This document shows positions 24,384 through 32,422 of a stretch of 64,000 nucleotides of DNA, piece by piece (the stretch's first letter is position 1; the number at the start of each line of letters is the position of its first letter). The stretch is from an uncultured Bacteroidota bacterium (lineage in GTDB: Bacteria; Bacteroidota; Bacteroidia; Bacteroidales; P3). The notes beneath the pieces are model-generated. The model made no database searches and was not told the DNA's origin. It saw only the letters and a list, made by a program, of their open reading frames with translations. Where the stretch lies: NCBI GenBank assembly GCA_902784865.1, contig CACZWL010000003.1, positions 1 through 64,000 on the forward strand, read 5' to 3'. A program made the translations under genes and the position numbers.

Positions 24384-25475
24384 ATGAGTAACAAAAAGTA
24401 CACGCTGGTTATCAACCCCGGCGCCACCTCCACCAAAGCAGCCATCTACGAAGGCGAAACCGAAGTCTTTACCGAGAACCTCTCCCACCCCATCGAGGAG
24501 ATCCAGAAATTCAAGGAAGTCGCCGACCAGTTCGACTACCGCAAGACCGCTATCCTCGACATGGTCAAGAGCCACGGCATCGGCGCCGACGAGATTGCCG
24601 TCGTCATGGGCCGCGGCGGCCTCACCCGCCCCTGCGAGAGCGGCTGCTACCGCGTCAACGACCTCATGAAAGAAGAGTGCCACGCCGGCATCCAGGGCAA
24701 GCACGCCTGCAACCTCGGCGCCCTCATTAGCGACGCCATCGCCCGCGAGATCGGCCTCGACGCCGCCTACATCGCCGACCCCGGCATCGTCGACGAGCGC
24801 CCCGAGTACGCCAAAATCTCCGGCCACCCCGTCTTCGACCTTGACCCCTCGCACGAAGGCGTCATCTGGCACTGCCTCAACCAGAAGATGACCGCCAAGC
24901 TCTACGCCCGCGAGCTCGGCAAGAAATACGAGGACCTCAACCTCATCATCGCCCACATGGGCGGCGGCGTCAGCGTCGGCGTCCACCAGCACGGCCGCTG
25001 CGTCGAAGTCAACCGCGCCCTCTGCGGCCTCGGCGCCTTCTCACCCACCCGTTGCGGCTCCATCAACGCCTCCAAGCTCATCGAGGTGGCCTGCAGCGGC
25101 AAATACGACGAGGCACGCCTCAAGAAGATGGTCACCGCCGAAGGCGGCTTCGTGGCCTACCTCGGCACCAACGACGCCTACGAGGTCGAGAAACGCGCCC
25201 TCGCCGGCGACGAGAAGTGCAAGCTCCTTGTCGACGCCTTCTGCTACCAGGTCGCTATGGAAATCAGCCGCCTCGCCGCCGTCGTCAACGGCAAGGTCGA
25301 CGCCATCCTCCTCACCGGCGGCATCGCCTACAGCAAGCCCTGGATGGCCATGATCGAAGAGCGCATCTCCTGGATCGCACCCGTCAAAGTCTACAAAGGC
25401 GAGAACGAGATGCTCGCCCTCGCCATCTGCGGCAAGGAAGTCCTCGACGGTATCCAGGTCAAAGAGTACAAATAA
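24384..25475 (+). CDS. buk: Butyrate kinase
   Basis: A 363-residue acetokinase-family enzyme interconverting butyryl-phosphate plus ADP with butyrate plus ATP. Motifs are the N-terminal phosphate loop LVINPGATSTKAAIY, the GRGGLTRP segment near 75, the PVFDLDPSHEGV stretch, IIAHMGGGVSVGVHQHGR near 190, and LLTGGIAYSKPW near 312. Length and motifs favour butyrate kinase over acetate kinase, although branched-chain acyl phosphates are possible substrates. The phosphotransbutyrylase usually encoded next to buk is not in the window. The gene has its own promoter, and FKBP and aroC follow with short gaps. Confidence 0.94.
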   Translation: MSNKKYTLVINPGATSTKAAIYEGETEVFTENLSHPIEEIQKFKEVADQFDYRKTAILDMVKSHGIGADEIAVVMGRGGLTRPCESGCYRVNDLMKEECHAGIQGKHACNLGALISDAIAREIGLDAAYIADPGIVDERPEYAKISGHPVFDLDPSHEGVIWHCLNQKMTAKLYARELGKKYEDLNLIIAHMGGGVSVGVHQHGRCVEVNRALCGLGAFSPTRCGSINASKLIEVACSGKYDEARLKKMVTAEGGFVAYLGTNDAYEVEKRALAGDEKCKLLVDAFCYQVAMEISRLAAVVNGKVDAILLTGGIAYSKPWMAMIEERISWIAPVKVYKGENEMLALAICGKEVLDGIQVKEYK

Positions 25476-25493
25476 ACAGCCGCCACGTCACCC

Positions 25494-26261
25494 ATGAAAC
25501 ACAGCGCCATCCTGCTCCTCGCCGGCTCCATGCTCGCCGTCAGCGCCTGCAACGCCCAAGAGGTCAAAATAAAGAAAGGCAAAGCCACCATGGACGAGGG
25601 CTACTACAACGAGCTCCGCACCAAGGCCGAGGCCTACGACCGCTTCATGGCGGCTCCGGCATCGTTCAACGACTCAGCCTCCTACGCCATCGGGCGCGAC
25701 ATCTTCAAGCAGTGGGATGCCCAGCAGCTCGGCATCAACGCCCAGCAGGCCGGCCTCGCCTTGATGGAGTGCGCCGCCGCCGCCAGCCGCCTCGACGACA
25801 AGGCCGCCGACCCGCTCCTACGCCGCTTCCAGCAGGAGTTCGAACTCCGCAACAACCCCGCCGCCAAGGAGAACATCGCCAAAGGCGAGAAATTCATGCA
25901 AGACATCAGCCGCTCCAAGGGCGTGTTCACCACCCCTAGCGGCCTCAAGTACCGCATGCTCTCCGAGGGCAACGGCAAGCGCCCCACGGCCACCGACCGC
26001 GTCAAGGTGCACTACACCGGCAAGCTCATCGACGGCAAAGTGTTCGACTCCAGCGTCCAACGCGGCACACCCCTGACCTTCCCCCTCAACCAGGTCATCG
26101 CCGGTTGGACCGAAGGTCTGCAGCTGATGGACGAAGGGTCCAAGTACCTCCTCTACGTACCCTACAACCTCGGCTACGGCACACGCGACATGGGCGACAT
26201 ACCCGCCGGTTCCACCCTCATCTTCGAGGTCGAACTCCTCGAGATCAACCCCAAAGAATAA
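25494..26261 (+). CDS. FKBP-type peptidyl-prolyl isomerase lipoprotein
   Basis: A 255-residue exported isomerase that assists folding of envelope proteins. The lipoprotein signal ends LAVSAC with the lipidated cysteine at residue 19. A helical dimerisation domain of the FkpA/Mip type covers about 35-150. The FKBP domain (about 160-255) has VKVHYTGKLIDGKVFDSS, VIAGWTEGLQLMDEGSKY and IPAGSTLIFEVELLEI. It begins 18 bp after buk. A second, shorter FKBP without a signal peptide lies at 55.3 kb, so this copy is probably the envelope form. Confidence 0.93.
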   Translation: MKHSAILLLAGSMLAVSACNAQEVKIKKGKATMDEGYYNELRTKAEAYDRFMAAPASFNDSASYAIGRDIFKQWDAQQLGINAQQAGLALMECAAAASRLDDKAADPLLRRFQQEFELRNNPAAKENIAKGEKFMQDISRSKGVFTTPSGLKYRMLSEGNGKRPTATDRVKVHYTGKLIDGKVFDSSVQRGTPLTFPLNQVIAGWTEGLQLMDEGSKYLLYVPYNLGYGTRDMGDIPAGSTLIFEVELLEINPKE

Positions 26262-26294
26262 GCCGGCACCGGCACAAGGAGCAATCCTCCGCCC

Positions 26295-27212
26295 ATGAAC
26301 ACCTACGGAACCAAGTTCAGACTGACCACCTACGGCGAGTCCCACGGACCCGCCGTAGGTGGCATTATCGACGGCTGCCCTCCGGGCGTCAGCCTCGACT
26401 TGCAGGCCGTCGGCGCCGACCTGGCGCGCCGCCGACAGGGGGCCGCACGCCAGGAGGAGGACACCGTGCAGTGGCTCTCCGGCCTGCGCGACGGCATCAC
26501 CCTCGGCACCCCCATCGCCTTCGCCGTCGGCAACCGCAACACACGCCCCGAAGACTACGACATGCTGCGCGACCTCTGCCGCCCCGGCCATGCCGACTAC
26601 ACCTACCTCTGCCGCTACGGCCTGCGCGACCACCGCGGCGGCGGACGCGCCTCGGCGCGCGAGACGGTAGCACGCGTCGTGGCTGGCGCCATCGCCAAGC
26701 AACTCCTCGCACCGGTGAGCATCGTCGCCGAGCTCGACACATTGGCCCCCGACGTGCCCGACGACACCCGCGGCGGCACAGTACGCTGCCGCATCGAGGG
26801 ACTGCGCGCAGGCATCGGCGACCCCATCTTCGGCAAGCTGGGCGCTGACCTCGCCGCCGCCGTCATGTCCATCCCCTCGGCCATAGGCTTCGAGCTGGGC
26901 GCAGGCTTCGCCGCCGCCGCCATGAACGGCAGCCAGTATATCGACCGCTGGAGCAACGCGCCGTCGGCACCCCTCACCCTGACCAACCACTGCGGCGGCA
27001 TACAGGGCGGCATCTCCAACGGCATGCCCGTCGAGTTCCGCGTCGCCTTCCACCCCGTGGCCACCCTGCCGCAGCCCCTCGAATGCCGCGCCGCAGACGG
27101 CACCCTCAGCACCGTCAGCGTCGGTGGCCGCCACGACCGCTGCCACGTGGCTCGCGCCGCCGTCATCGTCGAAGCCATGGCAGCCCTTTGCCTGATAAAC
27201 CACACCCTATGA
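26295..27212 (+). CDS. aroC: Chorismate synthase, unusually short
   Basis: Last step of the shikimate pathway, forming chorismate from 5-enolpyruvylshikimate 3-phosphate with reduced flavin. The signatures FRLTTYGESHGPAVGGIIDG (start), YGLRDHRGGGRASARETVAR (near 112) and NHCGGIQGGISNGMP (near 235) are present. However, the protein has 305 residues against about 355-360 normally. The shortening falls near residue 40 and mainly between about 145 and 165, where the segment with the usual RCP motif is missing. The third signature reads GRHDRC instead of the usual RHDP. It may be functional but divergent, or in decay. It overlaps the next gene by ATGA. Confidence 0.85.
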   Translation: MNTYGTKFRLTTYGESHGPAVGGIIDGCPPGVSLDLQAVGADLARRRQGAARQEEDTVQWLSGLRDGITLGTPIAFAVGNRNTRPEDYDMLRDLCRPGHADYTYLCRYGLRDHRGGGRASARETVARVVAGAIAKQLLAPVSIVAELDTLAPDVPDDTRGGTVRCRIEGLRAGIGDPIFGKLGADLAAAVMSIPSAIGFELGAGFAAAAMNGSQYIDRWSNAPSAPLTLTNHCGGIQGGISNGMPVEFRVAFHPVATLPQPLECRAADGTLSTVSVGGRHDRCHVARAAVIVEAMAALCLINHTL

Positions 27213-27973
27213 AGAAGACCACACTCATCGCCGCCGCCCTGCTGGCACTCGCCGCCACGGCTTGCCACAGCGACGGCTTCACCATCAGCGGCACCCTCGA
27301 AGGCGCCGCAGGCAAAACACTCTGGCTCGAAGAGCTGGCTCCCGAAGGACCGCTCTTCATCGACTCCATCCCCGTCGACAGCAAGGGCCGCTTCTCCTAC
27401 CGCTACAACCCGCCCTATCGCAGCCTCTACAACCTCCACACCACCGATAACAACTACATCGTCACCCTCCCCGACAACGGCGAGCACATCAAAGTGGCAG
27501 GCCGCTGGGAGAACCTCTCGCTCACCTACACCGTCACCGGCTCGCCGGAAAGCCAGCTCCTCTGGCAACTGCAGCAGTACACCAACGACGGCTCGCGCAT
27601 ACTCAACGCCCTGATCGACACCACCGAGCACTACCAGCGCCTGCTGGCGCAGGGTGCGGTCGGCCCCGACCTCGTCGACGCCAAAAAGGCCGTGACCGAC
27701 TCCATCTACCACGACGCCTTCGTCGAGCAGCAGGAATACATCTGCCGCTTCATCGAAGAAAACCGCGGCTCGCTGGCCACACTGATAGCCCTCTACAAAC
27801 CCTTCAACACACGACCCCTCATCGACCCCCGCGACCCCATGAGCATCGACTACTACGACCTCGTCCTCGAGGGCCTCCAGGAAGCCGAACCCGACAACCC
27901 CCACACCCTGCGCTTCAAGAACACCACCGAGCACCTGCGCAGCTCCCTCGCCCGACAGCAGGAAAACCGCTGA
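27209..27973 (+). CDS. DUF4369-type lipoprotein
   Basis: A 254-residue probable lipoprotein: signal MKKTTLIAAALLALAATAC with the lipidated cysteine at 19. The domain that follows (FTISGTLEGAAGKTLWLEEL...FIDSIPVDSKGRFSYRY) is the DUF4369 fold seen at the front of many Bacteroidota thioredoxin-like proteins. Here the thioredoxin domain is missing; the rest is helical (SQLLWQLQQYTNDGSRILNA) and ends at residue 254. It could be a truncated thiol-disulfide protein or a stand-alone form. Its ATG overlaps the aroC stop, so translation is coupled. Confidence 0.75.
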   Translation: MKKTTLIAAALLALAATACHSDGFTISGTLEGAAGKTLWLEELAPEGPLFIDSIPVDSKGRFSYRYNPPYRSLYNLHTTDNNYIVTLPDNGEHIKVAGRWENLSLTYTVTGSPESQLLWQLQQYTNDGSRILNALIDTTEHYQRLLAQGAVGPDLVDAKKAVTDSIYHDAFVEQQEYICRFIEENRGSLATLIALYKPFNTRPLIDPRDPMSIDYYDLVLEGLQEAEPDNPHTLRFKNTTEHLRSSLARQQENR

Positions 27974-28220
27974 GCACGCCTCGGAAACTCGCCCTTGGGC
28001 GAAACAAATTCTGCCATATCGCGCAAAGTCCGTCTCTTCACCTACTTTTTGACGGCGAATTACACGAACTATGCGAATTGCTTGCGCAAGCCTGATTTAC
28101 AGCCAATTACTCGAATTATCCACAACGCCGATTTCGTGCGAATTACTCAAATTCGACTTCCCACTTCCAACTTCCAGCATTCCCCCTCCCATTCCCCTAG
28201 GATTCCCCTACAATTTATAA

Positions 28221-28253
28221 AGATGGTATATAGATGGTATAGGGATGGTATAG
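28221..28253 (+). repeat. 11-bp tandem array (AGATGGTATAG)3
   Basis: Three units of 11 bp: AGATGGTATAT, AGATGGTATAG and GGATGGTATAG. The period, and the core ATGGTA, match the arrays of the composite repeat family, but no palindrome follows directly. It may be a distant relative. Confidence 0.7.
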
Positions 28254-28354
28254 TTTTTCTGGCTATAAATGACTGAAAATTTGCGTGTTATGCAGACCTG
28301 ACACCCGAAGCATCTTTATACACCCCCTCTATCATCCTGGAGCACAATCGGTTA

Positions 28355-28392
28355 CAAAGGTATGGGGTTATTGTTTTGTCTCTGCAAAGGTA
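28355..28392 (-). promoter_or_regulatory. Two promoter-like -7 elements facing an empty region
   Basis: On the minus strand TACCTTTG occurs at 28392-28385 and again at 28362-28355, both matching TAnnTTTG. A TTTG about 22 bp upstream of the second overlaps the first. They would drive transcription leftward through 27974-28350, where there is no gene, so either a small RNA or a promoter left after gene loss is possible. Confidence 0.4.
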
Positions 28393-28459
28393 CGAAGAAA
28401 AACCGAACCGCGCAAGCACTTTTTTCACTTTTTTCATCCGCGTGCCCGCTCCCCTCGCC

Positions 28460-29545
28460 TCATTTCGCACGCCGCAATTCCCCAATGACCTCGTCGGTAT
28501 AGGGCCCGAGCACGGTCTGGCCTGTGAAGTGGAAGAAGTAGGTGGTGAAGCCGCCGATGTTGTATTCGACGAGTATGGGGGTTCCCGACGTGTCGAGGGC
28601 TATGTCGAGTGCCAGGAGGCGGTGGTGGGGAATGCGCGCGGCCACCTGCAGGGCTAGGGCGCGTATGTCGTCCCAAGCGGGGACAGTGAGCCGACGGGCT
28701 GCGAGGTCGGTGCCGTTCCACTGGGGCGAGCGGTCGCCGTAGCGCCCGATGAACTCGGTGCCGAGGCGCCCCGTATCGATGTCGACCCCCACGAAGCGTC
28801 CGCCGGCGGAGATATTGTCGACGATGCTGCCTTCGCGGCCGACGCGGAGGATGGCGGCGGTGACGTGCGGCAGGTTGTCATTGACCGAGCGATAGGCGAC
28901 GAGGCGCAGCGTGGAGAGCGCCGAGGTGCAGAACTGCTGCATGAAGGGGTGCTGCTCCACAGCCTGCTGGAGGACGATGTCGGGTCCGCTGCCGAGGAGG
29001 AGGCGTTCGGTGAGCACGGTGCCGCGGTTGTCGACGTAGCGCCCGTCGGTGCGGTCGAAACGCCGTATGCCGTCGCCGCACGAGGTGCCGACAGAGGGCT
29101 TGAGGATGAGCGCCGGGAAGGAGCAGGAGGCCAGGGTGTCGGCCACGGAAGCCGTCGTGTAGTCGGCCGAAAGGATGGGTCCTCCGGCAATGCGCATGAG
29201 GACCGTCTGGGGCAACATGCCGGCGGGCAGGAAGCGCGAGAAGAGGTTCTTGTCCTCGTAGGCGGGCCAGTAGTCGGGCGGGTTGAGTCCCGTCTCGACG
29301 ACGCGGTGCATGATGTCCTCGGGGATGATGTCGGGGTTGGGGCCGCAGTAGTGCGAGAAGAGGCGGTAGGAGTAGGGCTCGACGCAGGGTGCCAGCTGGC
29401 GCCACTTGTCGATGTAGGCCTGCTCGCCGGGGGCCTTGCGGTTGGGCAGGCCCAGGTGCCGCAGGAGCCAGCGGTGGTGCCTGCGGTAGAGAAGATGGTC
29501 GGCCACAGTGTGGCCGACCATCGTTCTTATGAGCTTATGCATCAT
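28460..29545 (-). CDS. ATP-grasp protein of the sugar-transfer-associated type
   Basis: A 361-residue protein resembling the 'sugar-transfer associated ATP-grasp' family. Supporting stretches are FPALILKPSVGTSCGDGIRR near 143 (ATP-grasp lysine and glycine-rich loop), LLLGSGPDIVLQQAVEQHPFM near 183, the strand LRLVAYRS near 212 and the metal-ligand region ILVEYNIGGF near 332. Homologues often lie in capsule or polysaccharide clusters and are thought to ligate an amino or carboxylic acid; here the substrate is unknown. Its ATG overlaps the gcvP stop by 4 bp, which implies coupled translation although the functions seem unrelated. Confidence 0.8.
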   Translation of the reverse strand: MMHKLIRTMVGHTVADHLLYRRHHRWLLRHLGLPNRKAPGEQAYIDKWRQLAPCVEPYSYRLFSHYCGPNPDIIPEDIMHRVVETGLNPPDYWPAYEDKNLFSRFLPAGMLPQTVLMRIAGGPILSADYTTASVADTLASCSFPALILKPSVGTSCGDGIRRFDRTDGRYVDNRGTVLTERLLLGSGPDIVLQQAVEQHPFMQQFCTSALSTLRLVAYRSVNDNLPHVTAAILRVGREGSIVDNISAGGRFVGVDIDTGRLGTEFIGRYGDRSPQWNGTDLAARRLTVPAWDDIRALALQVAARIPHHRLLALDIALDTSGTPILVEYNIGGFTTYFFHFTGQTVLGPYTDEVIGELRRAK

Positions 29546-32391
29546 TCAGCCCAGACAGCTTGGAGGTTGCGGTCGCCGTAGGCGTCGTCAATCTTGCTGA
29601 TGGTGGGCCAGTACTTCTCAGTGTGGGGCAGCGGGAAGGCAGCCTTCTGGCGGCTGTAGGGCAGCGTCCACTCGTCGGCGCAGACCACCTGCATGGTGTG
29701 GGGTGCGTTGCAGATGGGGTTGTTCTTCTCCTCGCTGCGGCCTGTCATGATGTCCTCAATCTCGGCGCGGATGGCAATCATAGCGTCGCAGAAGCGGTCG
29801 AGTTCGGAGAGGGGTTCGCTCTCGGTGGGCTCCACCATGAGGGTGTTGTGGACGGGGAAGGCCACAGTAGGTGCGTGGAAGCCGTAGTCCATCAAGCGCT
29901 TGGCGACGTCGCCGACGCTGACCTTGAGGCTGAACTGGCTGAAGTCGACAATCATCTCGTGGCCACACATGCCGTTCTTGCCGGTATAGAGAATCTTATA
30001 GTGCTTCTCCAAGCGAGCACGCAGGTAGTTGGCGTTGAGGATGGCGTGCTTGGTGGCCTCGGTGAGGCCGTTGCCGCCGAGCATCAGCAGGTAGCCATAG
30101 GTGATGGGCAGCAGGTAGGCGCTGCCGTAGGGGGCTGCGGCCATGGTGTTGCCCTTGGCGCCGCCGACGCTGACGACAGGGTGGGTGGGCAGGAAGTCGA
30201 CCAGCTTCTGGCTGACGCAGATGGGGCCTACGCCGGGACCGCCGCCGCCGTGGGGCATGGCGAAGGTCTTGTGCAGGTTCAGGTGGCACACGTCGGCACC
30301 CATGTGGCCGGGGCTGGTGAGGCCCACCTGGGCGTTCATGTTGGCACCGTCCATATAGACAAGGGCGCCTGCATCGTGGATAATCTTGATGATGTCGAGC
30401 ACACCCTCTTCGAAGGCGCCGTGGGTCGACGGATAGGTAATCATCAGGCAGCTCAGGGTCTCCTTGTACTGCTCGGCTTTGGCGCGCAAATCGTCGATGT
30501 CGACATCACCCTTGTCGTTGCACTTGACGACGACAACCTCCATGCCGGCCTTGGCGGCCGAGGCGGGGTTGGTGCCGTGGGCACTGGCAGGGATGAGGCA
30601 CACGTTGCGCTGACCCTGACCGTTGGCGATGTGGTAGTTGCGGATAACGGTCAAGCCGCTGTACTCGCCATAGGCTCCCGAGTTGGGCTGTAGCGAGCAT
30701 CCGGCAAAGCCGGTGATGACAGCGAGGCGACGCTCGATGTCGTGAATCATCTCGGTATAGCCCTCGGCCTGGTTGGCGGGCACAAAGGGGTGCATGCCGG
30801 CGAACTTGCTCCATGACAGGGGCATCATCTCGGCGGCGGCGTTGAGCTTCATGGTGCAGGAACCCAGCGGTATCATGGCGCGGTTGAGCGAGAGGTCCTT
30901 CTCCTCGAGGCGCTTGATGTAGCGCATCATCGAGGTCTCGTCGTGGTACTGGTTGAACACCTTCTGGGTCAGGTACTGCGACGTGCGCTTCAGCTCGGCA
31001 GGCATGGCGTCGAGGGTCTTCTGTATGCAGTTGGCGTCGCACTGCATGGTCTCATACTTCTTTCCGGCAGCTTCGGCCAGGGTGGCGATGATGGCCTCGA
31101 TGTCGGCGCGAGAAGTGGTCTCGTCGACCGAGATGCCGATGCACTCGGGGCAGATGTAGCGGAAGTTGATCTGGTGTTTCTCGGCCACCTCGCGCACCTT
31201 GTCGGTAGGCACGGGGCACTGCAGTGCCAGAGTGTCAAAGTAGGCACGGTTGTGCTGCTTGTAACCATACTTCTCCAGCTCGCCTGCCAGCTTGTGCGAA
31301 AGGGCTTGGATATGGGCGGCAATCTGGCGGATGCCTTCGGGACCGTGCCACACGGCATAGAAACCGCTCATATTGGCCACCAAGGCCGAGGCCGTGCAGA
31401 TATTGGAAGTGGCTTTGTCGCGTTTGATATGCTGCTCGCGCATGCCGAGGGCCATACGCAGGGCGGGGTTGCCCTTGGCGTCGACGCTCCAGCCTATAAT
31501 ACGGCCGGGGAAAGCGCGCTTGAAGGCATCGGTGAAGGCAAAGAAGCCTGCGGCGGGACCGCCGAAGCCCATCGGGATACCGAAGCGCTGGGCTGAGCCA
31601 AAGGCGCAGTCGGCACCCATCTCGCCGGGAGTCTTCATCAGGGCCAGAGCCATAAGGTCGGTGGCCATACCGACGAAGACACCCTTCTCGTGGCACTTGG
31701 CGATATAGGCGCTCCAATCCTGGGCTTCGCCGAACTGGTTGGGATACTGCACGAAGGCGGCGAAGTAGCTCCCGTCAAGCTCCGTCTGGGCGGCTTTGCC
31801 TGTGACGACCTCGATGCCGCGCGGTGCAGCATTGGTCTGCATCACGGCGAGGGTCTGGGGCAGGATGCCTTCGTCGACGAACACCTTGCAGACTCCATCC
31901 TTGACGGCCTGGCGCGAACGGCTGTTGAAGAACATAATCATGGCTTCGCCTGCGGCTGTGGCCTCGTCGAGGAGAGAAGCGTTGCTCAAGGGAAGTCCGG
32001 TCATGTCGGCAATCATGGTCTGGTAGTTCATCAAAGCCTCGAGGCGCCCCTGGCTGATCTCGGTCTGGTAAGGGGTGTAGCTGGTGTACCAACCGGGATT
32101 CTCAAAGACGTTGCGCATGATGACGGCGGGGGTGATGGTACCGTAGTATCCCATGCCGATATAGGTCTTGAAGAGTTTGTTCTTCTGGGCCAGAGTGCGG
32201 CAGTGGCCCAGGAACTCATATTCGTTGATACCGTCTTCCAGCGGCAGGGCTTTGCCGGTGCGGATAGCGGCAGGAACGGTTTTTTCGATGAGCTCGTCCA
32301 TCGATTTGACGCCGATGGTCTGGAGCATTTTTTCCACATCGGCCTCGTTGGTGACGCCATTGTGGCGAGGAGCAAAATTATTGGTTATCAT
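29542..32391 (-). CDS. gcvP: Glycine dehydrogenase (decarboxylating), P protein
   Basis: Pyridoxal-phosphate enzyme of the glycine cleavage system: decarboxylates glycine and passes the aminomethyl group to the H-protein lipoamide. The protein is the single-chain form, 949 residues. Family blocks are present throughout: YYGTITPAVIMRNVFENPGWYTSYTPYQ (split over residues 85-115), the internal-aldimine lysine in NLHKTFAMPHGGGGPG near 705, and MCGHEMIVDFS near 815. The H, T and L proteins are not in the window. It lies 31 bp downstream of the LRR gene stop. Confidence 0.97.
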   Translation of the reverse strand: MITNNFAPRHNGVTNEADVEKMLQTIGVKSMDELIEKTVPAAIRTGKALPLEDGINEYEFLGHCRTLAQKNKLFKTYIGMGYYGTITPAVIMRNVFENPGWYTSYTPYQTEISQGRLEALMNYQTMIADMTGLPLSNASLLDEATAAGEAMIMFFNSRSRQAVKDGVCKVFVDEGILPQTLAVMQTNAAPRGIEVVTGKAAQTELDGSYFAAFVQYPNQFGEAQDWSAYIAKCHEKGVFVGMATDLMALALMKTPGEMGADCAFGSAQRFGIPMGFGGPAAGFFAFTDAFKRAFPGRIIGWSVDAKGNPALRMALGMREQHIKRDKATSNICTASALVANMSGFYAVWHGPEGIRQIAAHIQALSHKLAGELEKYGYKQHNRAYFDTLALQCPVPTDKVREVAEKHQINFRYICPECIGISVDETTSRADIEAIIATLAEAAGKKYETMQCDANCIQKTLDAMPAELKRTSQYLTQKVFNQYHDETSMMRYIKRLEEKDLSLNRAMIPLGSCTMKLNAAAEMMPLSWSKFAGMHPFVPANQAEGYTEMIHDIERRLAVITGFAGCSLQPNSGAYGEYSGLTVIRNYHIANGQGQRNVCLIPASAHGTNPASAAKAGMEVVVVKCNDKGDVDIDDLRAKAEQYKETLSCLMITYPSTHGAFEEGVLDIIKIIHDAGALVYMDGANMNAQVGLTSPGHMGADVCHLNLHKTFAMPHGGGGPGVGPICVSQKLVDFLPTHPVVSVGGAKGNTMAAAPYGSAYLLPITYGYLLMLGGNGLTEATKHAILNANYLRARLEKHYKILYTGKNGMCGHEMIVDFSQFSLKVSVGDVAKRLMDYGFHAPTVAFPVHNTLMVEPTESEPLSELDRFCDAMIAIRAEIEDIMTGRSEEKNNPICNAPHTMQVVCADEWTLPYSRQKAAFPLPHTEKYWPTISKIDDAYGDRNLQAVWAE

Positions 32392-32422
32392 GACTTATGC
32401 TATTTTTTATGTATTCAACAAT

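Larger units (their letters stand above)
27974..28459. other. 486-bp convergent intergenic region
   Basis: No gene is recognisable. From left to right it holds a short stem TCGCCC-TT-GGGCGA (27989-28002), repeated GAATTAC/GAATTAT words (28053-28150) around a perfect palindrome GCTTGCGCAAGC (28080-28091), an 11-bp tandem array (28221-28253) and two minus-strand promoter-like elements (28355-28362 and 28385-28392). The GAATTA words look like the dispersed low-complexity sequence common in Bacteroidota genomes. Confidence 0.6.
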
